Shown one piece after another: positions 1-5,948 of a stretch of 21,667 nt of DNA. Positions within the stretch are counted from its first letter, which is position 1. Every line of letters starts with the position of its first letter. The position numbers and the translations under genes are program-made. The notes beneath the pieces are model-generated. The model ran no database searches. It saw only the letters and a list, made by a program, of their open reading frames with translations, and was not told where the DNA came from. This stretch comes from JAXHUK01 sp034189725 (GTDB taxonomy: Bacteria; Chloroflexota; Dehalococcoidia; SZUA-161), in assembly GCA_034189725.1 (NCBI GenBank), contig JAXHUK010000076.1, positions 1-21,667 on the forward strand, in the 5' to 3' direction.

Positions 1-318
1 CTTGATAGCGTGAGGCGGCATACCAGCAATATGGGACCGGAGAACATTCTCGGCAGGTACATCGACAGCCCGCCTGACTTGGAAAAATGGAATGCTTCTT
101 GGCCAGGTGGTGACGCAACACATATTGGAAGTTACCTTTACCAGTCTATGGGGAACCGCCCCATGCCAAGCTGGTCACAGTTCCGTATGCCTGTGGATAA
201 GCTGTATCTCTGTGGACCATCAGCTTATCCTGGCCTGGGTTGTACTGCGGGAGCCCGAGCTGCTGTTCCTGTGATCATGGAAGACCTCGGCATGGATTTT
301 GACAAAATAATCGGTTGA
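1..318 (+). CDS. C-terminal end of a CrtI-like FAD-dependent oxidoreductase (5' end outside window)
   Basis: The frame is open from the first base, so only about the last 105 residues are present. The segment YLCGPSAYPGLGCTAGARAA followed by a short helix resembles the C-terminal FAD-binding signature of the phytoene desaturase/CrtI and related NAD(P)/FAD oxidoreductases, where a LxGxxxxPGxGxxGxxG stretch contacts the flavin near the end of the chain. The upstream GGDATHIGSYLYQSMG stretch fits the substrate-domain part of that family. The substrate cannot be told from this fragment. The gene is followed by a hairpin and then a 75-residue gene on the same strand. Family assignment is by recognition of the C-terminal motif only. 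Confidence 0.6.
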   Translation, partial: LDSVRRHTSNMGPENILGRYIDSPPDLEKWNASWPGGDATHIGSYLYQSMGNRPMPSWSQFRMPVDKLYLCGPSAYPGLGCTAGARAAVPVIMEDLGMDFDKIIG

Positions 319-333
319 TAAATACTGAGAGAA

Positions 334-373
334 AAGGGAGGGACTTGGATTTTCATAATTCAGGCCCTCCCTT
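334..373 (+). terminator. Hairpin between the oxidoreductase and the 75-residue gene
   Basis: AAGGGAGGG (334-342) and CCCTCCCTT (365-373) form a perfect 9-bp stem with a 22-base loop, 15 bases after the oxidoreductase stop. No T-run follows, so it may be an mRNA-stabilising or attenuating hairpin instead of a full intrinsic terminator. Confidence 0.4.
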
Positions 374-427
374 CAGTGAGTATCTGTCTGTGAAAGTTTT
401 TCATGCAGGCAGCAGGAGCGGGTTATC

Positions 428-655
428 ATGAAGATGTTTGATATGCACGGAGCGGTCTTAATGGACGTTGCTTCCCTTGAGCGAAAAGGGGACGACCTGG
501 TAATGAAGGGTAAGATGATGGGTGCCATGCCAGCGACTATTTATATAAAGCCTGAGGAAATATGGGGAGCTAAGAGCCTGCTATCGTGGTCGGTAATATG
601 GTACTTACCTATCATAGTTGTTAAAGGCTGGCTGCGGTCGCGGAAGCAACCGTAG
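428..655 (+). CDS. Small unknown protein, 75 residues, possibly membrane-associated
   Basis: The ATG is preceded by AGGAG (414-418) with a 9-base spacer, a good ribosome binding site. Residues 1-45 are a compact Met-rich segment (MKMFDMHGAVLMDV, then KGKMMGAMPATIYIKPEE) that looks like a small beta-strand domain. Residues about 50-68 are hydrophobic (LLSWSVIWYLPIIVVKGW) and end in basic residues, which suggests a membrane-touching or tail-anchoring helix with the basic end in the cytoplasm. It follows the FAD oxidoreductase on the same strand after a 109-base gap containing a hairpin, so the two may share a transcript. I do not recognise a named family. It reads as a real gene because of the ribosome binding site and biased composition. 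Confidence 0.6.
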   Translation: MKMFDMHGAVLMDVASLERKGDDLVMKGKMMGAMPATIYIKPEEIWGAKSLLSWSVIWYLPIIVVKGWLRSRKQP

Positions 656-832
656 CCGTAAACAGGTGTTTACAATCCGCAGATATATACTACTATTACG
701 GGTTATCTCTACCATGCTACGGTTATGATTTTAGTTACTTTACTTTTTAGAAGTAAAAGAAGGATGGTATCCCACTATCCTACAGAAACCAATGCCACTG
801 CCGGATACCACTCACATAGTATGTTATGGGAT

Positions 833-1296
833 TCACGCAGAAGCTGAGAATGTGTGATGTGCGTAGGTCTTAGGCGGATTCAGATACACGAATTTAAATC
901 CTTCCAGATACTGGACAAACTGCGGTTTGAGATCGAGGTTCGCATAGTGATTGCCACCAAACACCAGTTTATCGTCCCGCTCATTTGTGAATCGAACAGC
1001 AGCGGTATCATGTACGGTAGAGGCTTGGGCTGTAGCATTGCGGGACAATGATACACCCAGGGGATTCACTATTCGCATACCTAACCGGGGTTGTCTGGAT
1101 AACCTCAACGTCCTGAGGAGACCCAGTTGCAGGACAAATTCAATGCTTGCACGAAGGGATCCCCACCGATAAATGCCCCGTACCCGGAATATATGTGATA
1201 CGGTGTGGGCACGTCCCCGGTAGAAATGTGAACCTTGCTCTTCAGGGGGTATTGCTGAAAAAGCTCGTGCTCTCGTGGATTCTTGGTATCTGCCAT
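833..1296 (-). pseudogene. Decayed gene, internally deleted and frameshifted (possibly acetoacetate decarboxylase-like)
   Basis: Two minus-strand frames read as the two ends of one protein. The 5' piece (1296 down to 1105) starts MADTKNPREHELFQQYPLK, contains TPYHIYSGYGAFIGG and stops after 63 codons. The 3' piece (1108 down to 833) contains RIVNPLGVSLSRNATAQAS and DLKPQFVQYLEGFKFVYL. The frames meet within 4 bases at 1105-1108, and the joined product (about 120-150 residues) seems to lack a middle section. There is no ribosome binding site before the ATG. The TPYHIY...GAFIGG start faintly recalls proteins annotated in the acetoacetate decarboxylase family, but this is a weak impression. The 3' end is duplicated at 1951-2117, so the locus looks like a graveyard of a repeated gene. 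Confidence 0.45.
875..1041. repeat. Copy A of a 167-base direct repeat
   Basis: This segment matches 1951-2117 without gaps over 167 bases, in the same orientation, with 12 differences counted by eye (about 93% identity). Several differences keep or conservatively change the minus-strand peptide (for example GGNHYANLDLKPQ against GDNHYANLDFKPQ). That indicates duplication of coding sequence at the 3' end of the decayed minus-strand gene. Confidence 0.85.
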
Positions 1297-1317
1297 TGCT
1301 ATGAAACTACGCTTTAT

Positions 1318-1400
1318 CCCGTTCGCCTGAGCCCTTCGGTATACTCAGGACAGGCCTGTCGAAGCCCAGTTCATGGTTCGACGGGCTCACCACGAACGGG
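1318..1400. repeat. Imperfect palindromic REP-like element
   Basis: CCCGTTCG (1318-1325) pairs with CGAACGGG (1393-1400). TGAGCCC just inside the left end pairs with GGGCTCA just inside the right end, and an internal CTGTCGAAGCCC / GGTTCGACGGGC pair continues the symmetry. The whole is an 83-base fold-back. Similar GTTCG..TGAGCC..TCGAA palindromes are dispersed in many bacterial genomes. It is flanked by an imperfect direct repeat, TTGCTATGAAACTACGCTTT (1296-1315) and TTGCTATGAAAATACGTTT (1453-1471). Confidence 0.65.
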
Positions 1401-1516
1401 GCTCATCACTTCTATTTTCAAGATTCGATGGTGGGCAACCGCCCATGAGCGTTTGCTATGAAAATACGTTTGAAAGCTTGTCCCGTGTTTAGCAACGCAT
1501 ACCATCATCACTCGGA

Positions 1517-1726
1517 CTACCTGCCGGCACCGAAGGGGTGTCTTCTATGTCCGATGGTTCCATGCACAGGATTATATGGCACCTGAGACCTGTCTATTTT
1601 TTTGTAGAGGGAGGTTTTGAGGAATTCAAAGGCACCCTCACGGTCCTCGCTACTGATGATTTCCTCGAGCTCAGTGATATCCTCCTCCGTCAACGTAATG
1701 CTGGTTTTTCGTAGTTGAAGCATCAC
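1517..1726 (-). CDS. Small acidic protein of unknown function, 69 residues
   Basis: It begins GTG (1724-1726) immediately followed by ATG (1721-1723). AGGAG on the minus strand (1734-1738) lies 7 bases before the GTG and 10 before the ATG, so either start is usable. The N-terminal LRKTSITLTEEDITELEEII is a beta strand followed by a very acidic amphipathic helix. EGAFEFLKTSLYKKIDRSQ then forms a second helix, and the last 20 residues are basic and probably disordered. The size and shape resemble small antitoxin-like or adaptor proteins, but no family is recognised and no toxin partner is adjacent. A perfect-consensus promoter lies about 90 bases upstream, so expression is likely although the surroundings are decayed. 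Confidence 0.55.
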   Translation of the reverse strand: MMLQLRKTSITLTEEDITELEEIISSEDREGAFEFLKTSLYKKIDRSQVPYNPVHGTIGHRRHPFGAGR

Positions 1727-1812
1727 ACGTTTTCTCCTCTGTTTGCGTATGTTGACCTATGAGAGGCCCGTTGCGTACCCGTAGTTAAACAGGGTAGCCG
1801 TACTTAAGCAGC

Positions 1813-1841
1813 ATTATATAGCGGGGGGAAGCAGGTGTCAA
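1813..1841 (-). promoter_or_regulatory. Perfect-consensus sigma-70 promoter for the 69-residue gene
   Basis: Read on the minus strand: TTGACA (1841-1836), a 17-base spacer, and TATAAT (1818-1813), matching all 12 consensus positions. Transcription would start near 1806 and give a leader of about 80 bases. The leader carries a TACCC...GGGTA stem before the ribosome binding site at 1734-1738. Confidence 0.8.
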
Positions 1842-1944
1842 ACGAGGTCGTGTGCGCCTGACTTTCAGTTGGGAGTAGCCACGCTCGTTATACAAGTAAC
1901 AATACCTGTTGAATGAGTATGGGTAGGAGCGCAGGAGACAGGTA

Positions 1945-2130
1945 CTATTCCGGACTCAGATATACGAATTTGAATCCTTCCAGATACTGGACAAACTGCG
2001 GTTTGAAATCGAGGTTCGCATAGTGATTGTCACCAAACACGAGCCTATCGTACCGCTCATTTATGAATTGAACAGCAGCAGTATCATGTACGGTAGAGGC
2101 TTGGGCTGTAGCATTGCAAAAAAGAATCAT
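1945..2130 (-). pseudogene. 3'-end fragment of the same decayed gene (second copy)
   Basis: The minus-strand peptide NATAQASTVHDTAAVQF...YLEGFKFVYLSPE, ending at a stop at 1945-1947, is a paralogue of the C-terminus at 833-1108. Upstream similarity stops abruptly at 2117, beyond which the plus strand turns into a hydrolase fragment. This is only the last ~55 codons of a gene, with no ribosome binding site and no N-terminal part, so it is a remnant. Confidence 0.55.
1951..2117. repeat. Copy B of the 167-base direct repeat
   Basis: Partner of 875-1041: same orientation, same length, 12 substitutions and no indels counted by eye. Both copies end at the identical GTAGCATTGC, after which the flanks are unrelated. 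This marks a recombination or insertion boundary. Confidence 0.85.
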
Positions 2131-2416
2131 GGATCAACTTCCGGCTACTTTTCGAGACAGATTATGTGCGATGTCTCCGATAAACTACTTGAAAGACATT
2201 CAATCTCCGCGCATTGTCTTGCTTCATGACCGTGGAGACACCGTCATTCCCGTGGGCGAATCACGACGGCTCCAGGCTATGCTGGTATCACGCGCTGGAG
2301 TTCATTATACGGAGCTCCAGTTCCAGCATCTGAATCCGGCCCAGCTCCCTGTCTTTCGTTTGGCGCGGGAGCTGGTCAAGTTCTATGCTGCTCTATACCC
2401 CTTATTTCGTTGTTAA
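2118..2416 (+). pseudogene. C-terminal stump of an alpha/beta hydrolase
   Basis: The plus-strand frame, open from 2072 through the stop at 2414-2416, reads MSPINYLKDIQSPRIVLLHD, then RGDTVIPVGESRRL and QFQHLNPAQLP. This is the usual end of an alpha/beta hydrolase: a strand, then the acid of the triad in GDTVIPV, then the catalytic histidine in QFQHLNP. The nucleophile elbow (GxSxG) and the whole N-terminal half are missing. The frame begins right at the edge of repeat copy B, so the gene was cut there. TTG at 2114 or ATG at 2129 could start translation, but without the serine the product cannot be an active hydrolase. The identification rests on the acid and histidine motifs and their spacing. 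Confidence 0.6.
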
Positions 2417-2480
2417 AGTGGTATGCATTATGCTGAAGTGTGACGGTCTCAGGCGGTAAGGGAGGGGACAGGCGTTTATC

Positions 2481-3305
2481 TCACAGGCTGAAGATATTGC
2501 AGTCGCGGCAGACCTCACACATGGCACCTCTGCCCTCTTCGTGGCGAGTGACATAGTGCTGACGCTTCTTGGAGAACCATACTTCGGAAACCGTTTGCTG
2601 GTTCAGGTCGCCGAAGATCTTTCTACCGAGAGGGTCCATGCAGCACAGGTTGACTCTGCCATCCCAGAGGACGGTCATATGACTGGTGGCGTGGATGCAG
2701 CGGGTGAAATAGTTGGCCTCAGCAGGGCGGGTAAGACCGGCAAAGTTCAGGTGCTGGAATACGAAAGGCGTTCGACATGAGGAACTCGATGTCACCTGCC
2801 CCCAGGTGCGGTTGAACGCCTCTTCTTCCTCTTTGCTAATGGAGGGGTGCTGGACCAGCGATACCGTATGAGGTATGTGGAACGAATCGACACAGTCTAT
2901 CATCCTGGCTACATATTCGTAATCATCGAGCCCGGTCAACCTCTTCCTGGTTTCAACTGAGGCTCCATTTGCTGATATGTTGAGGCGGAAACCGGGTATC
3001 TCTGCAAGCTGCTTGACCAGATTCTCGGTGAGGCGGCTGCCATTGGTGTAGATGTGAATCTCGGTTGTGGGTAGTGCGGCTCGTGCTTCTTTTATCCGGT
3101 CGACTATCTGTGGATCGAGAAACGGCTCACCGGTGAGCATGGGGACGAATGTGTGGGGATGCGGGTCGAGTTGACTGGCTTCTGTCAAAATCTTGGTGTA
3201 GAGCCAATCGGACATAGTGCCGTGTTTCTCGATCTGATCGTAGGCACAGAAAATGCAGCGGGCATTGCAATAGTTAGTGGTCTCAACCTGAAGGACTTCC
3301 AACAT
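2481..3305 (-). CDS. Radical SAM/SPASM domain protein
   Basis: A 274-residue protein with CNARCIFC at residues 13-20, the CxxxCxxC loop that binds the catalytic [4Fe-4S] cluster and S-adenosylmethionine. MLTGEPFLD (GE-type SAM contact) and EIHIYTNGSRL are typical of the half-barrel core. The C-terminal part has the SPASM pattern: a cysteine in YFTRCIHA, CC in VNLCCMDPLG, and a closing CEVCRDC at 263-269, which would bind an auxiliary cluster. Such proteins modify peptides, proteins or small molecules through a 5'-deoxyadenosyl radical. No peptide substrate gene is visible next to it. It lies on the same strand as the methyltransferase and barrel gene, 248 bases downstream across a repeat-filled gap. 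The ATG has only a weak ribosome binding site (AGAG). The substrate is unknown. Confidence 0.85.
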   Translation of the reverse strand: MLEVLQVETTNYCNARCIFCAYDQIEKHGTMSDWLYTKILTEASQLDPHPHTFVPMLTGEPFLDPQIVDRIKEARAALPTTEIHIYTNGSRLTENLVKQLAEIPGFRLNISANGASVETRKRLTGLDDYEYVARMIDCVDSFHIPHTVSLVQHPSISKEEEEAFNRTWGQVTSSSSCRTPFVFQHLNFAGLTRPAEANYFTRCIHATSHMTVLWDGRVNLCCMDPLGRKIFGDLNQQTVSEVWFSKKRQHYVTRHEEGRGAMCEVCRDCNIFSL

Positions 3306-3340
3306 TTATCTGTTCTCTGCTTGTTTCTACGGGGAGATTC

Positions 3341-3368
3341 TTCGGTCGCGGAGTTTACACTGAGCGAA
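3341..3368. repeat. 28-base dispersed repeat, copy 1
   Basis: TTCGGTCGCGGAGTTTACAC, continuing TGAGCGAA, matches 19728-19755 at 25 of 28 positions in the same orientation. Both lie in intergenic DNA, so this is a dispersed element rather than coding similarity. Confidence 0.7.
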
Positions 3369-3450
3369 GCCGAGGTGCTCCCTCAGAATCATCCATGCCT
3401 ATGGCACATCGGCACCACGGAGGATGAAAACGCTGCTCCCCATCACTCCA

Positions 3451-3521
3451 ACTCTTTCCCCGAGGGGGGAGAGGATCGCTTTCGCCCTCTCCTATCAAGG
3501 GAGAGGGTCGGGGTGAGGGTG
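3451..3521. repeat. GC-rich intergenic hairpin repeat
   Basis: CCCTCTCC (3485-3492) pairs with GGAGAGGG (3500-3507), and the right flank continues TCGGGGTGAGGGTG. The left flank has CTCTTTCCCC followed by GGGGGGAGAGG, giving a second fold. This type of CCCTCTCC...GGAGAGGG...GGGGTGAGGG sequence occurs as a dispersed intergenic repeat in many bacteria. It sits just beyond the stop of the minus-strand methyltransferase and could also end that transcript. Confidence 0.6.
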
Positions 3522-3553
3522 TCAAGGTCATTTTCAAAGCAATGACATCCTAT

Positions 3554-4180
3554 TCATGCCTTTCTTTTACTCAGCAAAACGATATGGTTTTCCTTTATCT
3601 CGTGGACTTCACTTATCTCTTTTGTATGCTCTTCTATTAATCTATCGATGGCCTCGGTTACCTCGGGCAGGTCGAAGTTATAATCGTGGAAGCCAACACA
3701 GCCTCCGGGAACGAGGTTGTGCCAGATGAGGTGGAAGTCATTTCGTACGTACTCTGGTTGGTGGTTACCATCGATGAACCCGAAAATGAAGCTCTGCTCT
3801 GTGGAAAACTCGACCTCTTTGGAGTCCATATCGATCGTGATTATGTTATCGAAGCCTTGAATTGCCTCGTTATAGACCTCCAACTGCGAACGACCTGCGA
3901 GAAACGCCTGGTAAATATCACACATCCGGGCTCCACTTACGTCCTCGGTTTCATCACATCCCGGGTTGAAAATGTCGATTGCATACACGTTCTTGCCATG
4001 CTTCTGGGCATAGTGTGCCAGTTTGACAGTGCCGCCGCCCATGAATGCACCGATCTCACATATGTCGCCTGCAAGCTCATGCAGCGCTTGCTCTCTCATG
4101 AAGTCGATCAGAACTTCATAACCAGTGAAATCGTTGGCGGCATCTTTTGACTGCAGAGTCTCCCCCAAGATTCCTCCCAT
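3554..4180 (-). CDS. Class I SAM-dependent methyltransferase (Methyltransf_24-like)
   Basis: With the ATG at 4180 the protein has 208 residues. GDICEIGAFMGGGTVKLA is motif I of a Rossmann methyltransferase (ExGxxxGxxT), and KNVYAIDIFNPG is the acidic end of strand 2. SFIFGFIDGNHQPEYVRNDF, with LVPGGCVGFHDYNF after it, is the DG(N/D)H and GGxxxxHD pattern of the Methyltransf_24/CmcI-like group, which methylates sugars and other small molecules. An in-frame ATG at 4270 with GGAG 8 bases upstream would add 30 residues but overlaps the upstream gene by 79 bases. The ATG at 4180 begins 11 bases after that gene's stop and is preferred, though its own ribosome binding site is weak. It is probably cotranscribed with the barrel protein. 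The substrate is unknown. Confidence 0.8.
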   Translation of the reverse strand: MGGILGETLQSKDAANDFTGYEVLIDFMREQALHELAGDICEIGAFMGGGTVKLAHYAQKHGKNVYAIDIFNPGCDETEDVSGARMCDIYQAFLAGRSQLEVYNEAIQGFDNIITIDMDSKEVEFSTEQSFIFGFIDGNHQPEYVRNDFHLIWHNLVPGGCVGFHDYNFDLPEVTEAIDRLIEEHTKEISEVHEIKENHIVLLSKRKA

Positions 4181-4191
4181 GGTTCCGTCAG

Positions 4192-5268
4192 TTATGCCCT
4201 GGCCAGGGCTGCTATCGCCAGTATCAAAGCTGCGGATGTCCAGGTAGCTCTTTCCTCGTCGGGGGGACATGCTTCCTGCTCCGGTAACTTCATCCCCCGA
4301 CAGAAACCAGCCTTATCATCCCAAATCCGTAGCGTCCAATCGAGCAACTGCTGTCCTCTCGCATGTTCGCCTATCAACGCCAGAGCGATGATCAACTCGC
4401 TGGTCTCGGCTACCGCGGTCACGTCTTCGTCCGCTGCGACCCGACAGCCCCAACCATCGATAACAAAATCAGACCACTCCTTATCGATGTGCGTTTTCGC
4501 ATTCGCCCCTTTGACCACTCCACCCAGGATAGGGTAAAACCAGTTCATGGCATAGCGACGATCGTTTTCACCCTCCCTGTCGAATAGCTCCGGGTGTTGT
4601 TCGATGGCGGTGAAAAGCCTGTCGCTTGCTTCTTTCCAATCAGGCTTAGCTATCCCCAGGGTCTCTGCAATGGTTATCCCGTTTCTGATACTATGCCAGG
4701 TACAACTTGATGAGGTGAGAATGGCTCCGGGCCAGGGATTATTATCTTTGCTCAGTGCCCAGATAATCTCCCCTGTCGGCTTTTGCAGGCTCAGGGTAAA
4801 CTCCATACTTTTCTCAACCATAGGCCACATCTCGCGGAGAAAGCCCAGGTCTCTGGTGGCCAGATAGTTGAACCACATTCCTGTGGCTATGTAGCTTGTG
4901 AAGTTTGTGTCCTTTGTTAAATCCTGTGGTTTATCGTCGGTATAGCTCGAATACCAGCTACCATCCGGATTCTGCATATCACGAGACCATTTGTATGCTG
5001 CTGCCGCTTCTTTGAACCTTCCAGTGAGGTCAAGGGCGATAGCGCCCTCAATGTGGTCCCAGGGATCGGTGATCGTCCCGTGATACCAGGGGATTGCTCC
5101 GGAGGGAAGCTGATTATCGATGATAAAATCTGCTTGGCTTTGGACGAGTCTTTGAAGGTCCTCAGGTGTGTGTCTCAGTTTACGCTCCATAACGACGGGC
5201 ATTACAAAGATGAGTATGAGAAAACCAAGGCATAGCGTAGCAAACGTGCGGAGTATTGTCAACCGCAC
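4192..5268 (-). CDS. Membrane-anchored alpha/alpha-barrel (terpene-cyclase/glycosidase-like) protein
   Basis: About 358 residues. A hydrophobic helix near the start (ILRTFATLCLGFLILIFVMP) is a signal anchor that puts the rest outside the membrane. The remainder is repeated helical hairpins with QNPDGSWY, PWDHIEGAIALDLTGRF and WPMVEKSMEFTLSLQKPTG. These resemble alpha/alpha toroids such as prenyltransferase/squalene-cyclase repeats and six-hairpin glycosidases. An ATG at 5286 has no ribosome binding site. GTG at 5266-5268 has GGAG 7 bases before it and is preferred. It is divergent from greA, and the methyltransferase starts 11 bases after its stop, so it heads a likely operon with the methyltransferase and perhaps the radical SAM gene. 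A role in extracytoplasmic glycan or lipid handling is possible but not shown. Confidence 0.6.
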   Translation of the reverse strand: MRLTILRTFATLCLGFLILIFVMPVVMERKLRHTPEDLQRLVQSQADFIIDNQLPSGAIPWYHGTITDPWDHIEGAIALDLTGRFKEAAAAYKWSRDMQNPDGSWYSSYTDDKPQDLTKDTNFTSYIATGMWFNYLATRDLGFLREMWPMVEKSMEFTLSLQKPTGEIIWALSKDNNPWPGAILTSSSCTWHSIRNGITIAETLGIAKPDWKEASDRLFTAIEQHPELFDREGENDRRYAMNWFYPILGGVVKGANAKTHIDKEWSDFVIDGWGCRVAADEDVTAVAETSELIIALALIGEHARGQQLLDWTLRIWDDKAGFCRGMKLPEQEACPPDEERATWTSAALILAIAALARA

Positions 5269-5331
5269 CGGACCTCTCCAGGGCATTCAGTGGATAAGTC
5301 TCACATGATCTTGATAAAACCGTTGGTATGC

Positions 5332-5360
5332 TTTACAATTCGGTAAAATCCTGTTATAAT
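5332..5360 (+). promoter_or_regulatory. Sigma-70 promoter of the greA-lysS-serS operon
   Basis: TTTACA (5332-5337), 17 bases, TATAAT (5355-5360): five of six and six of six consensus matches. The start would be near 5367, about 70 bases before greA. A second overlapping pair, TTGATA (5311-5316) and TACAAT (5334-5339), also with 17 bases between, may give an alternative upstream start. Confidence 0.8.
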
Positions 5361-5435
5361 AAATGCTAATCGAGAGGCAGGTGACGGATGGTTAGCTGGC
5401 TCTCGGTCTTTTTTAATTGGTTAGAGGAGAGGAAG

Positions 5436-5903
5436 ATGGCACAGAAAGAGATCTTTCTCACACCCGAGGGGCTGGACAAACTGAAGACAGAGCTCGAGCA
5501 CCTGCGTTCTGTGCGCCGGCAACAGGTTGCTGAACAAATTCACCGTGCGAAAGAACTGGGTGGCACTGTCGATAATGCCGAGTATGACGATGCTAAGAAC
5601 GAACAAGCATTTGTTGAAGGGCGGGTTCTCACTCTGGAACAAATGATCAAGAATGCCAGTATCATTCCGGAAGACCATGCTTCTTCGGAGGTCAAGCTTG
5701 GTTCGAAGGTGACAGTTCGTCATCAGGATGGGGAAGAGGAGAGTTTTACCATCCTGGGCAGTGCTGAGGCCAGTCCCAGTGAGCGGAAGATCTCAAATGA
5801 ATCACCCGTGGGCAGTGCATTGATGGAGAAACGAGTTGGTGATGTGGTGGAAGCCAGTATTCCATCGGGGACGATCAAGCTAACGGTAGTGGCAATCGAG
5901 TAA
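5436..5903 (+). CDS. greA: Transcription elongation factor GreA
   Basis: A 155-residue protein, close to the usual 158. GreA enters the secondary channel of RNA polymerase and stimulates cleavage of backtracked RNA. Residues 1-75 form the long antiparallel coiled coil (LTPEGLDKLKTELEHLRSVR), with DNAEYDDAKNEQAFVEGR at its tip region carrying the acidic residues that support Mg2+ at the polymerase active centre. Residues 80-155 are the FKBP-like globular domain (KLGSKVTVRHQDGEEESFTI, ISNESPVGSALMEKRVGD). The start at 5436 follows a purine-rich AGAGGAGAGGAAG. An in-frame ATG at 5388 would add an unconserved 16-residue leader and is rejected. It is the first gene of the operon, with a 45-base gap to lysS. 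Confidence 0.93.
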   Translation: MAQKEIFLTPEGLDKLKTELEHLRSVRRQQVAEQIHRAKELGGTVDNAEYDDAKNEQAFVEGRVLTLEQMIKNASIIPEDHASSEVKLGSKVTVRHQDGEEESFTILGSAEASPSERKISNESPVGSALMEKRVGDVVEASIPSGTIKLTVVAIE

Positions 5904-5948
5904 ACAAGCGAAAAAGGAGATTGGAATTCATTCGTACAGGCTCTGAAA

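Noticed and set aside
656..832. Stretch after the 75-residue gene with small A/T-rich hairpins
   Set aside because: TTACTT/AAGTAA and AGGAT/ATCCT stems are short and unconvincing. No gene, promoter or RNA can be supported.
1458..1586. Plus-strand frame MKIRLKACPVF... with several cysteines
   Set aside because: No ribosome binding site, and its second half is antisense to the better supported minus-strand gene at 1517-1726.
4181..4270. Upstream start of the methyltransferase
   Set aside because: It has a plausible GGAG but would overlap the barrel gene by 79 bases, and the extra 30 residues look unstructured and are likely a shadow of the other frame. Kept only as an alternative.
5388..5435. 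Extended greA start adding 16 residues
   Set aside because: The added leader is hydrophobic and unlike GreA. The ATG at 5436 has a strong ribosome binding site and gives the family's normal N-terminus.
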